64,000 bases of DNA from Enterococcus thailandicus (lineage in GTDB: Bacteria > Bacillota > Bacilli > Lactobacillales > Enterococcaceae): the NCBI RefSeq assembly GCF_001886265.1, contig NZ_JXLE01000001.1, positions 1-64,000 of the forward strand, read 5' to 3'. Positions 26,145 through 35,755 of this stretch are shown here, one piece after another. The notes under the pieces are model-generated. The model had not been told where the DNA came from. It saw nothing but the letters and a program-made list of their open reading frames with translations, and searched no databases. Position 1 is the first letter of the stretch. The number at the start of each line of letters is the position of its first letter. The translations under genes were made by a program, and so were the position numbers.

Positions 26145-27334
26145 ATCAAATACCCCACAATCATCAACAAGATAGCAGTAATGGTGAAGATACCAAGTGA
26201 TGTGAACCCCAATTTCTTTTTGCTGACAGGCAGAACACCACTTACTTTTCCTGTCTGTCCATTCATTGCATAATAGTAAACTTTTTTTGAGTCACGACTA
26301 CGGTAAGTCACCAGCCAGACCGGAAGTAACAAATAATTATTTTTTTGATTGTTAATTGCAACGGAACTACGAACACCAGTTAAAGTGGTGTAACCAGAGG
26401 CTGTTTCGCGTAAAAGTTTTTCGGAATAGTCTTTTAATTCTGATTCGACTTCTGAACGAATCGCTTGATATTCAATATCCCGTTTTTCTGCCTGAAATCC
26501 AGCAAGGTATTGATTTTTAAAGTCGATTGCTTTATTCAACGGAAAAGGTTGGACACCTTCAACCATTTTTTGCTGAGTATTTTTAGATAGAGCATTCTTG
26601 ACTAACTCTTTAAAAGAAAGTTTTCCCTCACGATAGACAGCAAATTGTTTTGTCTCGGTATATTCAATATCGCCAACACGCCAGACGCGCAAGACAGTTC
26701 CATTTGCTTGGAAATCTCCTTCTAATTCAGCATCGGTTGACCAATAGGGAAAATAAACGCCAGTTAGTTTGTCGATTTGTTCAGAATTAAAGAAGGCTTT
26801 TGGAATAAACCATTTTTTCTTTGTCCATGCTAAAAATTGTTTGATTGCTTCCTCTTTTTCAATTGCAAAAGGGAGGACCTTATTTGGTAAAAATTCACCA
26901 CTTAATCGGCCCGACAAAACAACTGGATTATGGCAATAATAACAATACGTCGCAGCTGTTGTTGCATCAGTCACGATTTCGGCTCCACAACTTGGACAAA
27001 GAAATAGTTCCATGGTAGGCGCTTCATCATTTGTTTCTTGACCATTTGCTTCAGTGGCGCCCACGGCTTCATCATAAGCTTGACGTTCGGTGTCGTCCAT
27101 TTTATCTAATTGTTCTTGTGCTGTGAAGGTAAAGTCACCAGTTGCATTTATTGATTCATCAGCTGTATCAGCTGATGAATCAATAGCGCGAGCTTCTTTT
27201 TGCTGTTGCTCATAGAGGCTCACTTCTTCTTCTGTAAATATGCTTAGGCAGTAGTCACAATGAAATTTTTGGTCTTTAGGATCAAAAGTTAAAGGACCGC
27301 CGCAGTTTGGACATTTATGTGTAATGACATCCAT
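26141..27334 (-). CDS. zinc-ribbon membrane protein (YdjG-like)
   Basis: The 397-aa protein has an N-terminal zinc ribbon (CPNCGG...CDYC, residues 9-31), a second one near residue 110-135 (CPSCGAEIV...CYYCHNPV), a large cytoplasmic domain and a single C-terminal transmembrane helix (about 375-395). It fits YdjG of Bacillus, part of the PspA-YdjGHI membrane-stress module. It stands between the SPFH gene and the TPM gene in one operon. Confidence 0.8.
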   Translation of the reverse strand: MDVITHKCPNCGGPLTFDPKDQKFHCDYCLSIFTEEEVSLYEQQQKEARAIDSSADTADESINATGDFTFTAQEQLDKMDDTERQAYDEAVGATEANGQETNDEAPTMELFLCPSCGAEIVTDATTAATYCYYCHNPVVLSGRLSGEFLPNKVLPFAIEKEEAIKQFLAWTKKKWFIPKAFFNSEQIDKLTGVYFPYWSTDAELEGDFQANGTVLRVWRVGDIEYTETKQFAVYREGKLSFKELVKNALSKNTQQKMVEGVQPFPLNKAIDFKNQYLAGFQAEKRDIEYQAIRSEVESELKDYSEKLLRETASGYTTLTGVRSSVAINNQKNNYLLLPVWLVTYRSRDSKKVYYYAMNGQTGKVSGVLPVSKKKLGFTSLGIFTITAILLMIVGYLI

Positions 27335-27353
27335 TGGCTACACCCCTTCTTTT

Positions 27354-28601
27354 TTAGTCCAAAGGTACTCCTTTAAATGGTTTGCCACAATGCGGGCAGA
27401 ATTTTGGGATACCATTTGAAAGATCAACGACCTCACCACATTCACTGCATTTCATTTCTAGTTTTGGTTGTGCAGCGGGTGCAGGTCTAGCTGCTCCACA
27501 ATTAGAACAGAATTTACCTGTGTTTTCCGTACCGCAAACGGGACAAGTCCAAGTATCAGCATTTCCAGTTGCAGCTTGTTGATTTTGTTTTTCTGCTTGT
27601 TGTTTCATTTGTTCTTGGTTATTTTGTGCAGCTTGAGCAAGGTAAGCACTGTTAGCATTCATTCCCATGCCAACACCCATGAAACCAGTCATTGCACCGC
27701 CTTCATTTTTTCCGGCGGCTTCCATTCCGCGAGCAATCGAGCCTTGAACATAGCCCTCACGAACACTTGGATCACCAAGCATGGCACCTTCATTTCGCAT
27801 GTTGATTAGTTTGACAGAATCATCGGTGTAAGAAATACTTGCAACGGCTACAGAAACAATTTCCATCCCACGTAGTTCACGCCACGAATCATCTAAAGCA
27901 GAGGCCATATATTTACTTAATTCCAAACTTTTTGATGGGACATAAGAAATTCGTTGACCATCTGCTGACATTTGGTTGATTGCCGATTGCAAAGCAGTTA
28001 AAAACTCTGCTAAATATTGTTCATTGATGTCGGCAATTTCCACTTGTGTTTTATTTTTTGGAATAGCATTTGTATAAAATAAGATTGGATCTGTGATGTG
28101 GATTGAGTAAGCGCCATGCGCACGTAAAAATAATTCTGCATTATAAAAATTGTCAAAATAATTTAACGGTGAAGTTGTACCAAACTTGATTCCTTTTAAT
28201 TCTTGTAAATTAATATAGAAGACTTGTTGTTTTTGTGGCGTGACGCCACCAAATTTAAAACGACTAAATGTTTCGCTGATTGCGTCTTTTAATGAGCCAT
28301 TAAACATAGAAGGTGCAGCATCATTCTTGATGGTGTAGTAACCTTCTTCAGCTGTGTAATCAATGATTTTTCCACCGTCAACAAGGAGCATCATCATGTT
28401 TGGATAGACATGGACAACAGTTCCGTCTGTTAAAACATCTTCCGTCCCTTTACGATTTGAACCGCGTTTATCATCTTTACGAACTTTGACACCTTTTGTC
28501 ATCACGGTCGTATCACTCATGTTATCTGGTTCAATGACCTCAAGCCATTGATCAGCTAATCCACCACCGACTGTACTTGTTGCAGCTTTAATTAATCCCA
28601 T
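27354..28601 (-). CDS. SPFH/band-7 protein with two zinc ribbons (YdjI-like)
   Basis: The 415-aa protein has an SPFH-type domain (about 30-250), a Gly/Met-rich linker (GFMGVGMGMN), and two C-terminal zinc ribbons (CPVCGTENTGKFCSNCG and CSECGE...CPHCGKPF). This is the architecture of YdjI, formerly called virion-core-like protein. AAGGAGG lies before the ATG on the minus strand. It heads the three-gene operon and probably forms membrane-associated oligomers responding to envelope damage. Confidence 0.82.
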   Translation of the reverse strand: MGLIKAATSTVGGGLADQWLEVIEPDNMSDTTVMTKGVKVRKDDKRGSNRKGTEDVLTDGTVVHVYPNMMMLLVDGGKIIDYTAEEGYYTIKNDAAPSMFNGSLKDAISETFSRFKFGGVTPQKQQVFYINLQELKGIKFGTTSPLNYFDNFYNAELFLRAHGAYSIHITDPILFYTNAIPKNKTQVEIADINEQYLAEFLTALQSAINQMSADGQRISYVPSKSLELSKYMASALDDSWRELRGMEIVSVAVASISYTDDSVKLINMRNEGAMLGDPSVREGYVQGSIARGMEAAGKNEGGAMTGFMGVGMGMNANSAYLAQAAQNNQEQMKQQAEKQNQQAATGNADTWTCPVCGTENTGKFCSNCGAARPAPAAQPKLEMKCSECGEVVDLSNGIPKFCPHCGKPFKGVPLD

Positions 28602-28818
28602 AAAAAATTCCTCCTTAGATAAATAGCCTAAAGAAACAGCTTAAATTATTTTCTTTATTATACCATAGGGGAATGAAAATGCTCTCAGCCAAAAGTCTTA
28701 AAGAGCTTTCGTGTGAATGAATGTTTCCTCTTGGAAAAAGCCAAGGAGTAGAGTAGTTTTTTTTAATAAAATCACGTATAATAAATAATAGTGAATTTTT
28801 TTTAAGAGGGGGATCTAT

Positions 28819-30567
28819 ATGGCATACCAAGCACTTTACCGTGTCTGGCGTTCACAACGCTTCGATGACATTGTTGGACAAAAAGCTGTTACACAGACAT
28901 TGAAAAATGCTATCGTTTCCCATAAAACATCTCATGCGTATTTATTTACTGGGCCTCGAGGAACTGGTAAGACAAGTGCAGCAAAAATTTTTGCTAAAGC
29001 AATCAACTGTCCAAACAGTCAAGATGGTGAACCTTGTAATGAATGTGAGATGTGTCGATCAATTACAGCTGGAACACAAGAAGATGTAATTGAAATCGAT
29101 GCTGCAAGTAATAACGGAGTGGAAGAAATCCGTTTTATTCGTGATCGCGCCAATTATGCACCCACGAAGGCAACCTATAAAGTTTATATTATTGATGAAG
29201 TCCATATGCTTTCGACAGGGGCTTTTAATGCGTTACTAAAAACATTAGAAGAACCAAAAGAAAGTGTCATTTTTATTTTGGCAACGACAGAACCACACAA
29301 AATTCCAGCAACAATTATTTCTCGTACACAGCGATTTGATTTTAAACGAATCAATGCATCTGATATTGTTGAGCATTTGGAATTTATTTTAAATGAATCA
29401 AATATTTCATATGAAAAGCAAGCGCTAGGCGTCATCGCGCGCGCTGCTGAAGGCGGGATGCGGGATGCACTGAGTATCTTAGACCAATCCATTTCTTTTA
29501 GTGAAGGAACGATTACGCTAAATGATGCAATGCAGGTAACCGGTAGCTTAACGTATGAAATGATGGACGACTATTTGAGTGCTTGTGTCGAACAGAATGT
29601 TGCGCAAGCATTGAATGCGTTGGAACAGATGTTAGCCGCAGGAAAAGAAGCCCGTCGTTTTTTAGAAGACTTATTGCAATATTGTCGTGATTTGCTGATG
29701 TATCAGCAAGCACCTCAATTAGTGACGGAGAAAACGAGTCAGCTAACTTTGACCTTTGTAAATCTTTCACAAGAAATGAAAGCTGAACAGCTTTTTCAAA
29801 TGATCAAGATATTAAGTGAAACACAAAATGAGATTCGGTTTACCAATAGTGCTACGATTTATTTGGAAGTCGCAACTGTCAAGCTAGCGCAAAAAACATC
29901 ATTGACAGGCCCGCAAGCACTGCCTCAAGGTGAACCAGCTGAAAGCCAAGCAGTGGAGAAGCTTCAGCAAGAAGTTTCCGAGCTGAAAAAAGAATTAAAA
30001 GCACTCAAAAGTAATCAGGGTACAGCCAATAACGCTAGTCAGCCCGCGCCACAAGTAGTGCATAAAAAACAAGCAAGCTCTTATCGCGTACCGACTGAGC
30101 GAGTGTACCAAGTGTTAAAAGAAGCGACTCGTCAAGATTTGAATCAGGTCAAAGAAGTTTGGGATGATTTATTGATGAGCCTGTCAGTGACACAGCGAGC
30201 GATGTTGAAAGCAAGTGAACCAGTGGCGGCAGGACCGAAAAGTATGGTAATCGCTTTTGACTACGAAATCGTTTGTCAACGAGCAACAAATGACGATGAG
30301 TTGCAATTAGCGATTCACAATAACTTGAGTCGAATGATTCACGATTATGCACCAGATACAGTGTATATCACACGAGAAAGCTGGCCAGAATTGCGTAAAA
30401 ATTATTTGATTCAAAGTAAAGATAACGGACAATCCACTTCTTTTGTTCCAGAAACAGATGAAGAAGAAATCGAGTTGATTCCCCAAGAGCCAGAAACAGT
30501 AGAAACTGTGGTGGCAAAGGCAGAAGAGCTATTTGGAACAGACTCAGTAACAATTATTGATGATTAA
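28819..30567 (+). CDS. dnaX: DNA polymerase III subunit gamma/tau
   Basis: The 582-aa clamp-loader ATPase has Walker A GPRGTGKTS (about 45-53), a four-Cys zinc module (CPNSQDGEPCNECEMC, about 64-79), Walker B/DEVH (IIDEVHML, about 126) and sensor ATTEPHK. The C-terminal part after 380 is a variable, charged tau region. GAGGGGG lies 7 nt upstream. It begins the conserved dnaX-ybaB-recR order of Firmicutes. No dnaX-type slippery site in the right phase was found, so a single tau-like product is likely. Confidence 0.97.
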   Translation: MAYQALYRVWRSQRFDDIVGQKAVTQTLKNAIVSHKTSHAYLFTGPRGTGKTSAAKIFAKAINCPNSQDGEPCNECEMCRSITAGTQEDVIEIDAASNNGVEEIRFIRDRANYAPTKATYKVYIIDEVHMLSTGAFNALLKTLEEPKESVIFILATTEPHKIPATIISRTQRFDFKRINASDIVEHLEFILNESNISYEKQALGVIARAAEGGMRDALSILDQSISFSEGTITLNDAMQVTGSLTYEMMDDYLSACVEQNVAQALNALEQMLAAGKEARRFLEDLLQYCRDLLMYQQAPQLVTEKTSQLTLTFVNLSQEMKAEQLFQMIKILSETQNEIRFTNSATIYLEVATVKLAQKTSLTGPQALPQGEPAESQAVEKLQQEVSELKKELKALKSNQGTANNASQPAPQVVHKKQASSYRVPTERVYQVLKEATRQDLNQVKEVWDDLLMSLSVTQRAMLKASEPVAAGPKSMVIAFDYEIVCQRATNDDELQLAIHNNLSRMIHDYAPDTVYITRESWPELRKNYLIQSKDNGQSTSFVPETDEEEIELIPQEPETVETVVAKAEELFGTDSVTIIDD

Positions 30568-30588
30568 CATTTAAAGGAGAGCGATACA

Positions 30589-30903
30589 ATGATGCGTGGA
30601 ATGGGAAATATGCAAGGAATGATGAAACAAGTACAAAAAATGCAAAAAGAAATGGTTCAGGCACAAGATGCGTTGAATGAGAAAGAATTTACAGGGGCAG
30701 CAACCAATGATTTAGTAAAAGTAGCGTTCACTGGGAATCGTCGCATGAAAGACGTTGAGATCAAACCAGAAGTACTAGATCCAGAAGATCCAGAAATGTT
30801 GCAAGACTTGTTAGTTATGGCTGTCAATGATGCGTTAACAAAAATTGACACAGAAACTGAAAAAACAATGGGTAAATATACCAAAGGAATGCCTGGATTC
30901 TAA
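30589..30903 (+). CDS. ybaB: YbaB/EbfC nucleoid-associated protein
   Basis: The 104-aa protein has a Met/Gln-rich start ([21 protein letters not shown]) and the conserved core [15 protein letters not shown] ... [20 protein letters not shown]. It binds DNA and is nearly always found between dnaX and recR. Starts at 30589 and 30592 are both served by AAGGAGAG upstream. It is 21 nt after dnaX. Confidence 0.95.
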   Translation: MMRGMGNMQGMMKQVQKMQKEMVQAQDALNEKEFTGAATNDLVKVAFTGNRRMKDVEIKPEVLDPEDPEMLQDLLVMAVNDALTKIDTETEKTMGKYTKGMPGF

Positions 30904-30927
30904 TTTTTTCGTGAAGGAGTAATGATT

Positions 30928-31524
30928 ATGCAATATCCAGAACCAATTGCCAAACTGATCGACAGCTATATGAAACTTCCTGGGATTGGTCAAAAAACGG
31001 CTACACGTTTAGCATTTTTTACAATCGATATGAAAGATGAAGTAGTTAATGAATTTGCCAAATCGTTGTTGAGTGTCAAGCGTGATTTGCACTTTTGTAG
31101 CATTTGCGGAAACATTACTGAAGAAGACCCTTGCGAAATTTGTAAAGATCCGTCACGCGACCGCAGTATTATTTTAGTAGTCGAGGAACCCAAAGATGTG
31201 ATGGCAATGGAAAAAATGCGCGAGTACCATGGCTTATACCATGTTCTTCATGGCGTGTTATCGCCAACTGAAGGAACTGGACCAGAAGATATCAATATTT
31301 CCTCTTTATTGCAACGACTGCATAACGATGAGGTAAAAGAAGTCATCATAGCAACAAACGCAACAACGGAAGGTGAAGCAACTGCGATGTATCTATCTCG
31401 TTTAATCAAACCTGCTGGCATCAAAGTTACTCGACTAGCACATGGTTTATCTGTCGGTTCAGATATCGAGTATGCGGATGAAGTTACGTTGTTAAAAGCA
31501 GTTGAAGGACGGCGTGAGCTGTAA
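30928..31524 (+). CDS. recR: recombination mediator protein RecR
   Basis: The start is set at ATG 30928 ([12 protein letters not shown]) because AAGGAG lies 8 nt upstream, whereas the ATG at 30922 would be only 2 nt from it. The 198-aa product has the HhH region ([15 protein letters not shown]), a four-Cys zinc finger (CSICG...CEICKD, about 55-72) and a Toprim domain ([16 protein letters not shown]). It acts in RecFOR-dependent gap repair. Confidence 0.96.
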   Translation: MQYPEPIAKLIDSYMKLPGIGQKTATRLAFFTIDMKDEVVNEFAKSLLSVKRDLHFCSICGNITEEDPCEICKDPSRDRSIILVVEEPKDVMAMEKMREYHGLYHVLHGVLSPTEGTGPEDINISSLLQRLHNDEVKEVIIATNATTEGEATAMYLSRLIKPAGIKVTRLAHGLSVGSDIEYADEVTLLKAVEGRREL

Positions 31525-31588
31525 TTTTTTGAAATAATTTGAATTTCAGCTACAATGAAGATGTAGTGCAAGAGATGGAGGCAAAAGT

Positions 31589-32233
31589 GTGAACGGACTA
31601 TTTATCACAATTGAGGGGCCGGATGGTGCTGGAAAAACGAGCATCCTGAAGGAATTATTTCCTCTATTGAAAAAAGTCGCAAAAACAGAAATGATTCAAA
31701 CAAGAGAACCTGGTGGTATTCCAATTGCGGAAGAAATTCGCCAAGTCATTCTTGATCCTAAAAACGAACGGATGGATGAACGAACAGAAGCACTTCTTTA
31801 TGCAGCTGCTAGAAGACAACATTTAGTTGAAAAGATTTTGCCTGCATTAAAAGAAGGAAGTATTGTTCTTTGTGATCGTTTTGTGGATAGTTCACTTGCC
31901 TATCAAGGTGCTGGACGACGTATTGGCATGCGTGAAATCGCTCGATTGAATGAGTTTGCAACGGAAGGATTGACGCCTGATTTTACTTTATATCTGGATG
32001 TTGATTCTGATACTGGGTTGCATCGTATCCAAAAAAATCGCCAGAATCAAATTGATCGCTTAGATTCTGAGGGACTTGAGTTTCATCAACGGGTTCGTCA
32101 TGCGTATCTAAAACTTGCGGAAGAATACCCAGAACGTATTCATAAAATTGATGCAAGATTGAGTTTTGAAGAAGTTCTTCAGGCTAGTTATTATGCTATT
32201 ATTGAGAAATATCCACAATTTTTTGAAAATTAG
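31589..32233 (+). CDS. tmk: thymidylate kinase
   Basis: A GTG start with GGAG 9 nt upstream yields 214 aa. The P-loop is EGPDGAGKTS (8-17), followed by the DR(F) motif CDRFVDSSLAYQG (about 90) and lid Arg residues (YAAARRQH). It converts dTMP to dTDP. It precedes darA and holB, as in most low-GC Gram-positives. Confidence 0.96.
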   Translation: MNGLFITIEGPDGAGKTSILKELFPLLKKVAKTEMIQTREPGGIPIAEEIRQVILDPKNERMDERTEALLYAAARRQHLVEKILPALKEGSIVLCDRFVDSSLAYQGAGRRIGMREIARLNEFATEGLTPDFTLYLDVDSDTGLHRIQKNRQNQIDRLDSEGLEFHQRVRHAYLKLAEEYPERIHKIDARLSFEEVLQASYYAIIEKYPQFFEN

Positions 32234-32247
32234 GAAGGTGACTGTGT

Positions 32248-32577
32248 ATGAAAATTATTTTAGCTATTATCCAAGACAAAGATAGTAACCGTTTATCTAA
32301 TGAATTGATTGATGCCAATATCCGAGCAACAAAATTATCTTCAACTGGTGGCTTTTTAAAAGCTGGCAATAGCACATTTATTGTAGGGATTGAAGATGAA
32401 CGAGTAGATGAAGCGCTTGAAATTATCAAGAAGACTTGTGAATCTCGTAAACAATTTGTTTCAACACCAGTTACGTTGGATATTTCTATGGATGGCGGCG
32501 TTCCTTACCCAGTAGAGGTGGAAGTTGGCGGAGCAACAGTCTTTGTTTTACCTGTCGAAGGATTCCATCATTTTTAG
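32248..32577 (+). CDS. darA: cyclic-di-AMP receptor PII-like protein
   Basis: The 109-aa protein (MKIILAIIQDKDSNRLSNEL) has the PII-like ferredoxin fold of the DarA/PstA/YaaQ family, with the T-loop region TKLSSTGGFLKAGNSTFIVG and the C-terminal VEVGGATVFVLPVEGFHHF. It binds c-di-AMP in B. subtilis and Listeria; its downstream target is not settled. It lies 14 nt after tmk. Confidence 0.94.
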   Translation: MKIILAIIQDKDSNRLSNELIDANIRATKLSSTGGFLKAGNSTFIVGIEDERVDEALEIIKKTCESRKQFVSTPVTLDISMDGGVPYPVEVEVGGATVFVLPVEGFHHF

Positions 32578-32585
32578 GAGGAGCT

Positions 32586-33530
32586 ATGAAACAAGAAGAG
32601 TTAGTAAAACTGGCTCAAATGCAACATTTCGTTTATCAACAGCTTCAACGAAGTTTTGAGCATGGGCGCCTCGCTCATGCTTATCTTTTTGAGGGCGAAA
32701 AAGGAACGGGTAAACATGAAATGGGTATTTGGTTGGCTCAGCATTTATTTTGTACACAATTAACAGATAACCAGCCTTGTGGTGTTTGCAATAACTGCCA
32801 GCGGATTCAAAATAACGAACATCCAGACGTATTAGTGGTCGAACCTGAAGGGCAAACAATCAAGGTAGATCAAATTCGTCGTTTACAAACAGAATTTAGT
32901 CGAAGTGGATATGAATCAAAAAAGAAAGTTTTCATAATCAAGGAAGCAGAGAAAATGAATGTGAGTGCGGCAAATAGTCTACTCAAGTTCTTAGAAGAGC
33001 CACCGGGTGATTTTCTAGCGATTTTAGAAACAGATGCGATTGGCCGAATTTTACCAACGATTCAATCACGTTGCCAAGTTTTGCATTTTCAAGAACTTTC
33101 AAAAGAAGTTTTAATCTACAAGCTACAAGAAGAACAAATTCCATTGGAAAAAGCGAAACTTTTGGCATTCTTAACCAACAGTTTACGAAAAGCAGTTGAA
33201 ATCTCAGAAGATGAATGGTTTAATGAGGCTAAGGACTCGATTTATCAGTGGTTCACCTATCTACAAAAGCAAGACCCACAAGCATTTATCTATGTCCAAA
33301 AGAAATTGACCAAAGTATTTAAGGAAAAAAGTCAACAGTTTATGGCACTTTCAATTCTGTTATTTTATTTCCAAGAAGCACAAAAACAAGCAATTTTTGC
33401 TGAAGAATCAAACAAGACAAAAAAAGCCAATCAAATCATTGAACATATTTTAGTTGCTGAACAAAAACTACGCAGTAATGTGAGTTTTCAAGCAGTAGCT
33501 GAACAGTTCGTTTTACAAACGATTTTTTAA
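32586..33530 (+). CDS. holB: DNA polymerase III subunit delta prime
   Basis: The 314-aa AAA+ protein has a P-loop GEKGTGKHEM (about 37-46), Cys residues of a zinc module (CTQLTDNQPCGVCNNC) and the sensor region LLKFLEEPPGD. It is a non-motor clamp-loader subunit homologous to DnaX. AGGAGG lies just before the ATG, 9 nt after darA. Confidence 0.94.
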   Translation: MKQEELVKLAQMQHFVYQQLQRSFEHGRLAHAYLFEGEKGTGKHEMGIWLAQHLFCTQLTDNQPCGVCNNCQRIQNNEHPDVLVVEPEGQTIKVDQIRRLQTEFSRSGYESKKKVFIIKEAEKMNVSAANSLLKFLEEPPGDFLAILETDAIGRILPTIQSRCQVLHFQELSKEVLIYKLQEEQIPLEKAKLLAFLTNSLRKAVEISEDEWFNEAKDSIYQWFTYLQKQDPQAFIYVQKKLTKVFKEKSQQFMALSILLFYFQEAQKQAIFAEESNKTKKANQIIEHILVAEQKLRSNVSFQAVAEQFVLQTIF

Positions 33531-33559
33531 TTATAGCTGAGTAACCAAGGAGGTTGGAA

Positions 33560-34384
33560 ATGGTAGAAGTAGTAGGCGTCCGTTATAGAGATGCTGGGCA
33601 TATCTATTATTTTGCGCCAGGGGATTCTGAATATTTTTATAATGATAAGGTGTTAGTCGAATCTCAACAAACCTTACATATTGCAACAGTTGCCATTCCC
33701 AAACGAGAACTTGATTCCCAAGATTTACCAGAAGAAGTCAAACCCATTTTGCATAAAGCCTCGGCTACCGAGTTAGCAAAAGAACAAAAAAATCAACAAG
33801 ATGCTACCGAAGCGTTAAAAATCGCCAAACAAAAAGCGCGTGAACACGAATTAGAAATGAAAATCGTGAAGGTGGAGTACACGTTTGATCGAAGTAAAAT
33901 GATTTTTTCTTTTACTGCTGATGGACGAATTGACTTTCGGGAATTGGTGAAAGAGTTAGCAAGTATTTTTCGGACTAGGATCGAGTTACGTCAAATTGGC
34001 GTTCGTGATGAAGCGAAAATTATTGGTGGAATAGGCCCCTGTGGTCGACCATTATGCTGTTCGACATTTTTAGGAGATTTTGTACCGGTTTCAATCAAAA
34101 TGGCAAAAGATCAAGGGCTTTCTTTGAATCCAACAAAAATTTCTGGCTTATGTGGACGGTTGATGTGTTGTCTGCAATATGAGAGCGCAGAATATGAGGC
34201 GGCAAAAAAAGAACTCCCTGACTTTGGAAAAATGATTGAAACACCTGATGGTAAAGGGAAAGTCGTAGGATTAAACCTGCTTAGCCGAATTGTAAAAGTT
34301 CGGCTGACAGGACGAGAAAATCCAGTGGAGTATGAATGGGATGAATTAAAAGACTTCATTCAAGTAGGTGAGATGAATGGATAA
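33560..34384 (+). CDS. ricT: PSP1-domain protein RicT (YaaT)
   Basis: The start is ATG 33560 with AAGGAGG 6 nt upstream; a TTG two codons earlier would lie on the RBS. The 274-aa product has the PSP1 core and its conserved cysteines (GGIGPCGRPLCCSTFLG and GLCGRLMCCLQYE, about 155-205). In Bacillus, RicT with RicA and RicF forms an Fe-S Y-complex that guides RNase Y. It overlaps yabA by 8 nt. Confidence 0.93.
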   Translation: MVEVVGVRYRDAGHIYYFAPGDSEYFYNDKVLVESQQTLHIATVAIPKRELDSQDLPEEVKPILHKASATELAKEQKNQQDATEALKIAKQKAREHELEMKIVKVEYTFDRSKMIFSFTADGRIDFRELVKELASIFRTRIELRQIGVRDEAKIIGGIGPCGRPLCCSTFLGDFVPVSIKMAKDQGLSLNPTKISGLCGRLMCCLQYESAEYEAAKKELPDFGKMIETPDGKGKVVGLNLLSRIVKVRLTGRENPVEYEWDELKDFIQVGEMNG

Positions 34385-34724
34385 GCGATCTTTATATGAC
34401 GGCTTAAACCAGCTAGAATCAGAATTACGAAATACCTTAACTGAATTAGTAGAAATGAAGCACGCACTTCATGAAATCGTCGAAAAAAATACTACGCTTG
34501 AGATGGAAAACCAACGCCTGCGTGAACATTTGCGTGAGTTGAATCAAGTGGCAGAAGCACCTGCTGAAAGCGTCAAACAAGAACTGTCAAAATCCCGAAT
34601 GAATTTAGAAAAAATTTACGAAGAGGGATTTCATGTTTGTTATGACCTCTATGGTTCACGTCGCGAAAATGATGAGCCTTGCGCGTTTTGTTTAGAAGTC
34701 ATTTATCGTGAAAGTGGACGCTAA
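34377..34724 (+). CDS. yabA: replication initiation control protein YabA
   Basis: The 115-aa protein has an N-terminal coiled coil (about 5-60, tetramerisation) and a C-terminal zinc-binding domain (HVCYDLYGSRR...CAFCLEV). YabA binds DnaA and DnaN and limits re-initiation. Its start overlaps ricT, indicating coupled translation. Confidence 0.94.
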   Translation: MDKRSLYDGLNQLESELRNTLTELVEMKHALHEIVEKNTTLEMENQRLREHLRELNQVAEAPAESVKQELSKSRMNLEKIYEEGFHVCYDLYGSRRENDEPCAFCLEVIYRESGR

Positions 34725-34749
34725 TACTAAAAAGTTGTCTATGCTAGGG

Positions 34750-34792
34750 GCAAAGACGTGAGTCGTTCGACTTGTGTCTTCGCTCTTTTTTT
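34750..34792 (+). terminator. terminator or attenuator between yabA and rsmI
   Basis: GCAAAGACGTGAGTCG pairs imperfectly with CGACTTGTGTCTTCGC on a TT loop, followed by seven T. The next RBS begins 5 nt later, so readthrough probably sets rsmI levels. Confidence 0.75.
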
Positions 34793-34808
34793 ATTAAGGA
34801 GGCAGGAA

Positions 34809-35681
34809 ATGTATAATCAAAAAAGTTTTAAGGATCATTCAGGTATAGGAACTTTGTATCTTGTTCCTACGCCGATTGGTAACCTTGAAGATATGACTTA
34901 CCGGAGTGTTCGTCTGTTACATGAAGCAGATTTGATTGCAAGTGAAGATACACGTAATACACAAAAATTATTAAACCATTTTGAAGTGGAGACACCACAA
35001 AAAAGTTTGCATGAACATAACTATAAAGAACGAATTCCGTACTTACTCGAGCAATTGAAAATAGGACAATCGATTGCCCAAGTGAGTGATGCGGGAATGC
35101 CTTCTATTAGCGATCCTGGTCACGAATTAGTCGTCGCATGTATCGAAGAAGGAATCCCAGTCGTTTCGGTACCCGGACCTACGGCAGGTATCACGGCTTT
35201 GATTGCTTCAGGTCTCGTACCACAACCATTTTTATTTTATGGATTTTTACCAAGGAAAAAGAAAGAACAAAAAGAAACTTTGGCGCAATTAAAGACCCAA
35301 ACAGCAACACTTATTTTTTATGAATCACCATACCGTGTAAGTGCTACACTCGAAAACATACGCGTGGTATTTGGAAATCGCCAAGTGGTTCTATGTCGAG
35401 AACTAACGAAGATCCATGAAGAATATCTACGTGGAGACATAGACGAACTATTAATGTATCTAAAAGAAAATCAAATCAAAGGTGAATGTTGCTTGATGGT
35501 TGCGGGCGATGATGGTCGTCTGATCGAAGCAGAGGAAGTCAATCAAGTTTCTTTGAAGGAGCAAGTAGAGGCCTTGATTACAGCTGGTGAGAAACCAAAT
35601 GCTGCTATTAAAAAAGTGGCTGCAATGAATCATCTGAAAAAGCAAGAAGTCTATCGACAATTTCATGAATTAGATGCATGA
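34809..35681 (+). CDS. rsmI: 16S rRNA 2'-O-ribose C1402 methyltransferase
   Basis: ATG 34809 (MYNQKSF) follows GGAGG by about 8 nt; an upstream in-frame ATG at 34758 lies within the terminator stem and is rejected. The 290-aa product has the SAM-binding tetrapyrrole-methylase fold: PTPIGNLEDMTYR, SDAGMPSISDPG and VPGPTAGITALIASGL. It modifies the ribosomal P site. Confidence 0.95.
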   Translation: MYNQKSFKDHSGIGTLYLVPTPIGNLEDMTYRSVRLLHEADLIASEDTRNTQKLLNHFEVETPQKSLHEHNYKERIPYLLEQLKIGQSIAQVSDAGMPSISDPGHELVVACIEEGIPVVSVPGPTAGITALIASGLVPQPFLFYGFLPRKKKEQKETLAQLKTQTATLIFYESPYRVSATLENIRVVFGNRQVVLCRELTKIHEEYLRGDIDELLMYLKENQIKGECCLMVAGDDGRLIEAEEVNQVSLKEQVEALITAGEKPNAAIKKVAAMNHLKKQEVYRQFHELDA

Positions 35682-35701
35682 GAACAAAATTTCAACGTAA
35701 T

Positions 35702-35755
35702 AGACAAAAAGTCGGGAACAAAGCAGATTTGTGTTTTGTTCCCGACTTTTTGTCT
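35702..35755 (+). terminator. Rho-independent terminator after rsmI
   Basis: A perfect 21-bp stem starting AGACAAAAAGTCGGGAACAAA closes a 12-nt loop; its 3' arm ends in TTTTTGTCT. Confidence 0.92.

Noticed and set aside
28640-28818. SRP RNA gene upstream of dnaX, as in Bacillus
   Set aside because: The characteristic GGAA-tetraloop helix 8 sequence is not seen here.
28615-28830. 71-codon minus-strand ORF upstream of dnaX
   Set aside because: It spans the dnaX promoter and RBS region and has no RBS or recognisable protein character.
29986-29992. AAAAAAG in dnaX as a programmed -1 frameshift site
   Set aside because: The codon phase is CTG AAA AAA GAA, not A AAA AAG, and it lies late in the variable tau region. 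No hairpin was found in the right place.
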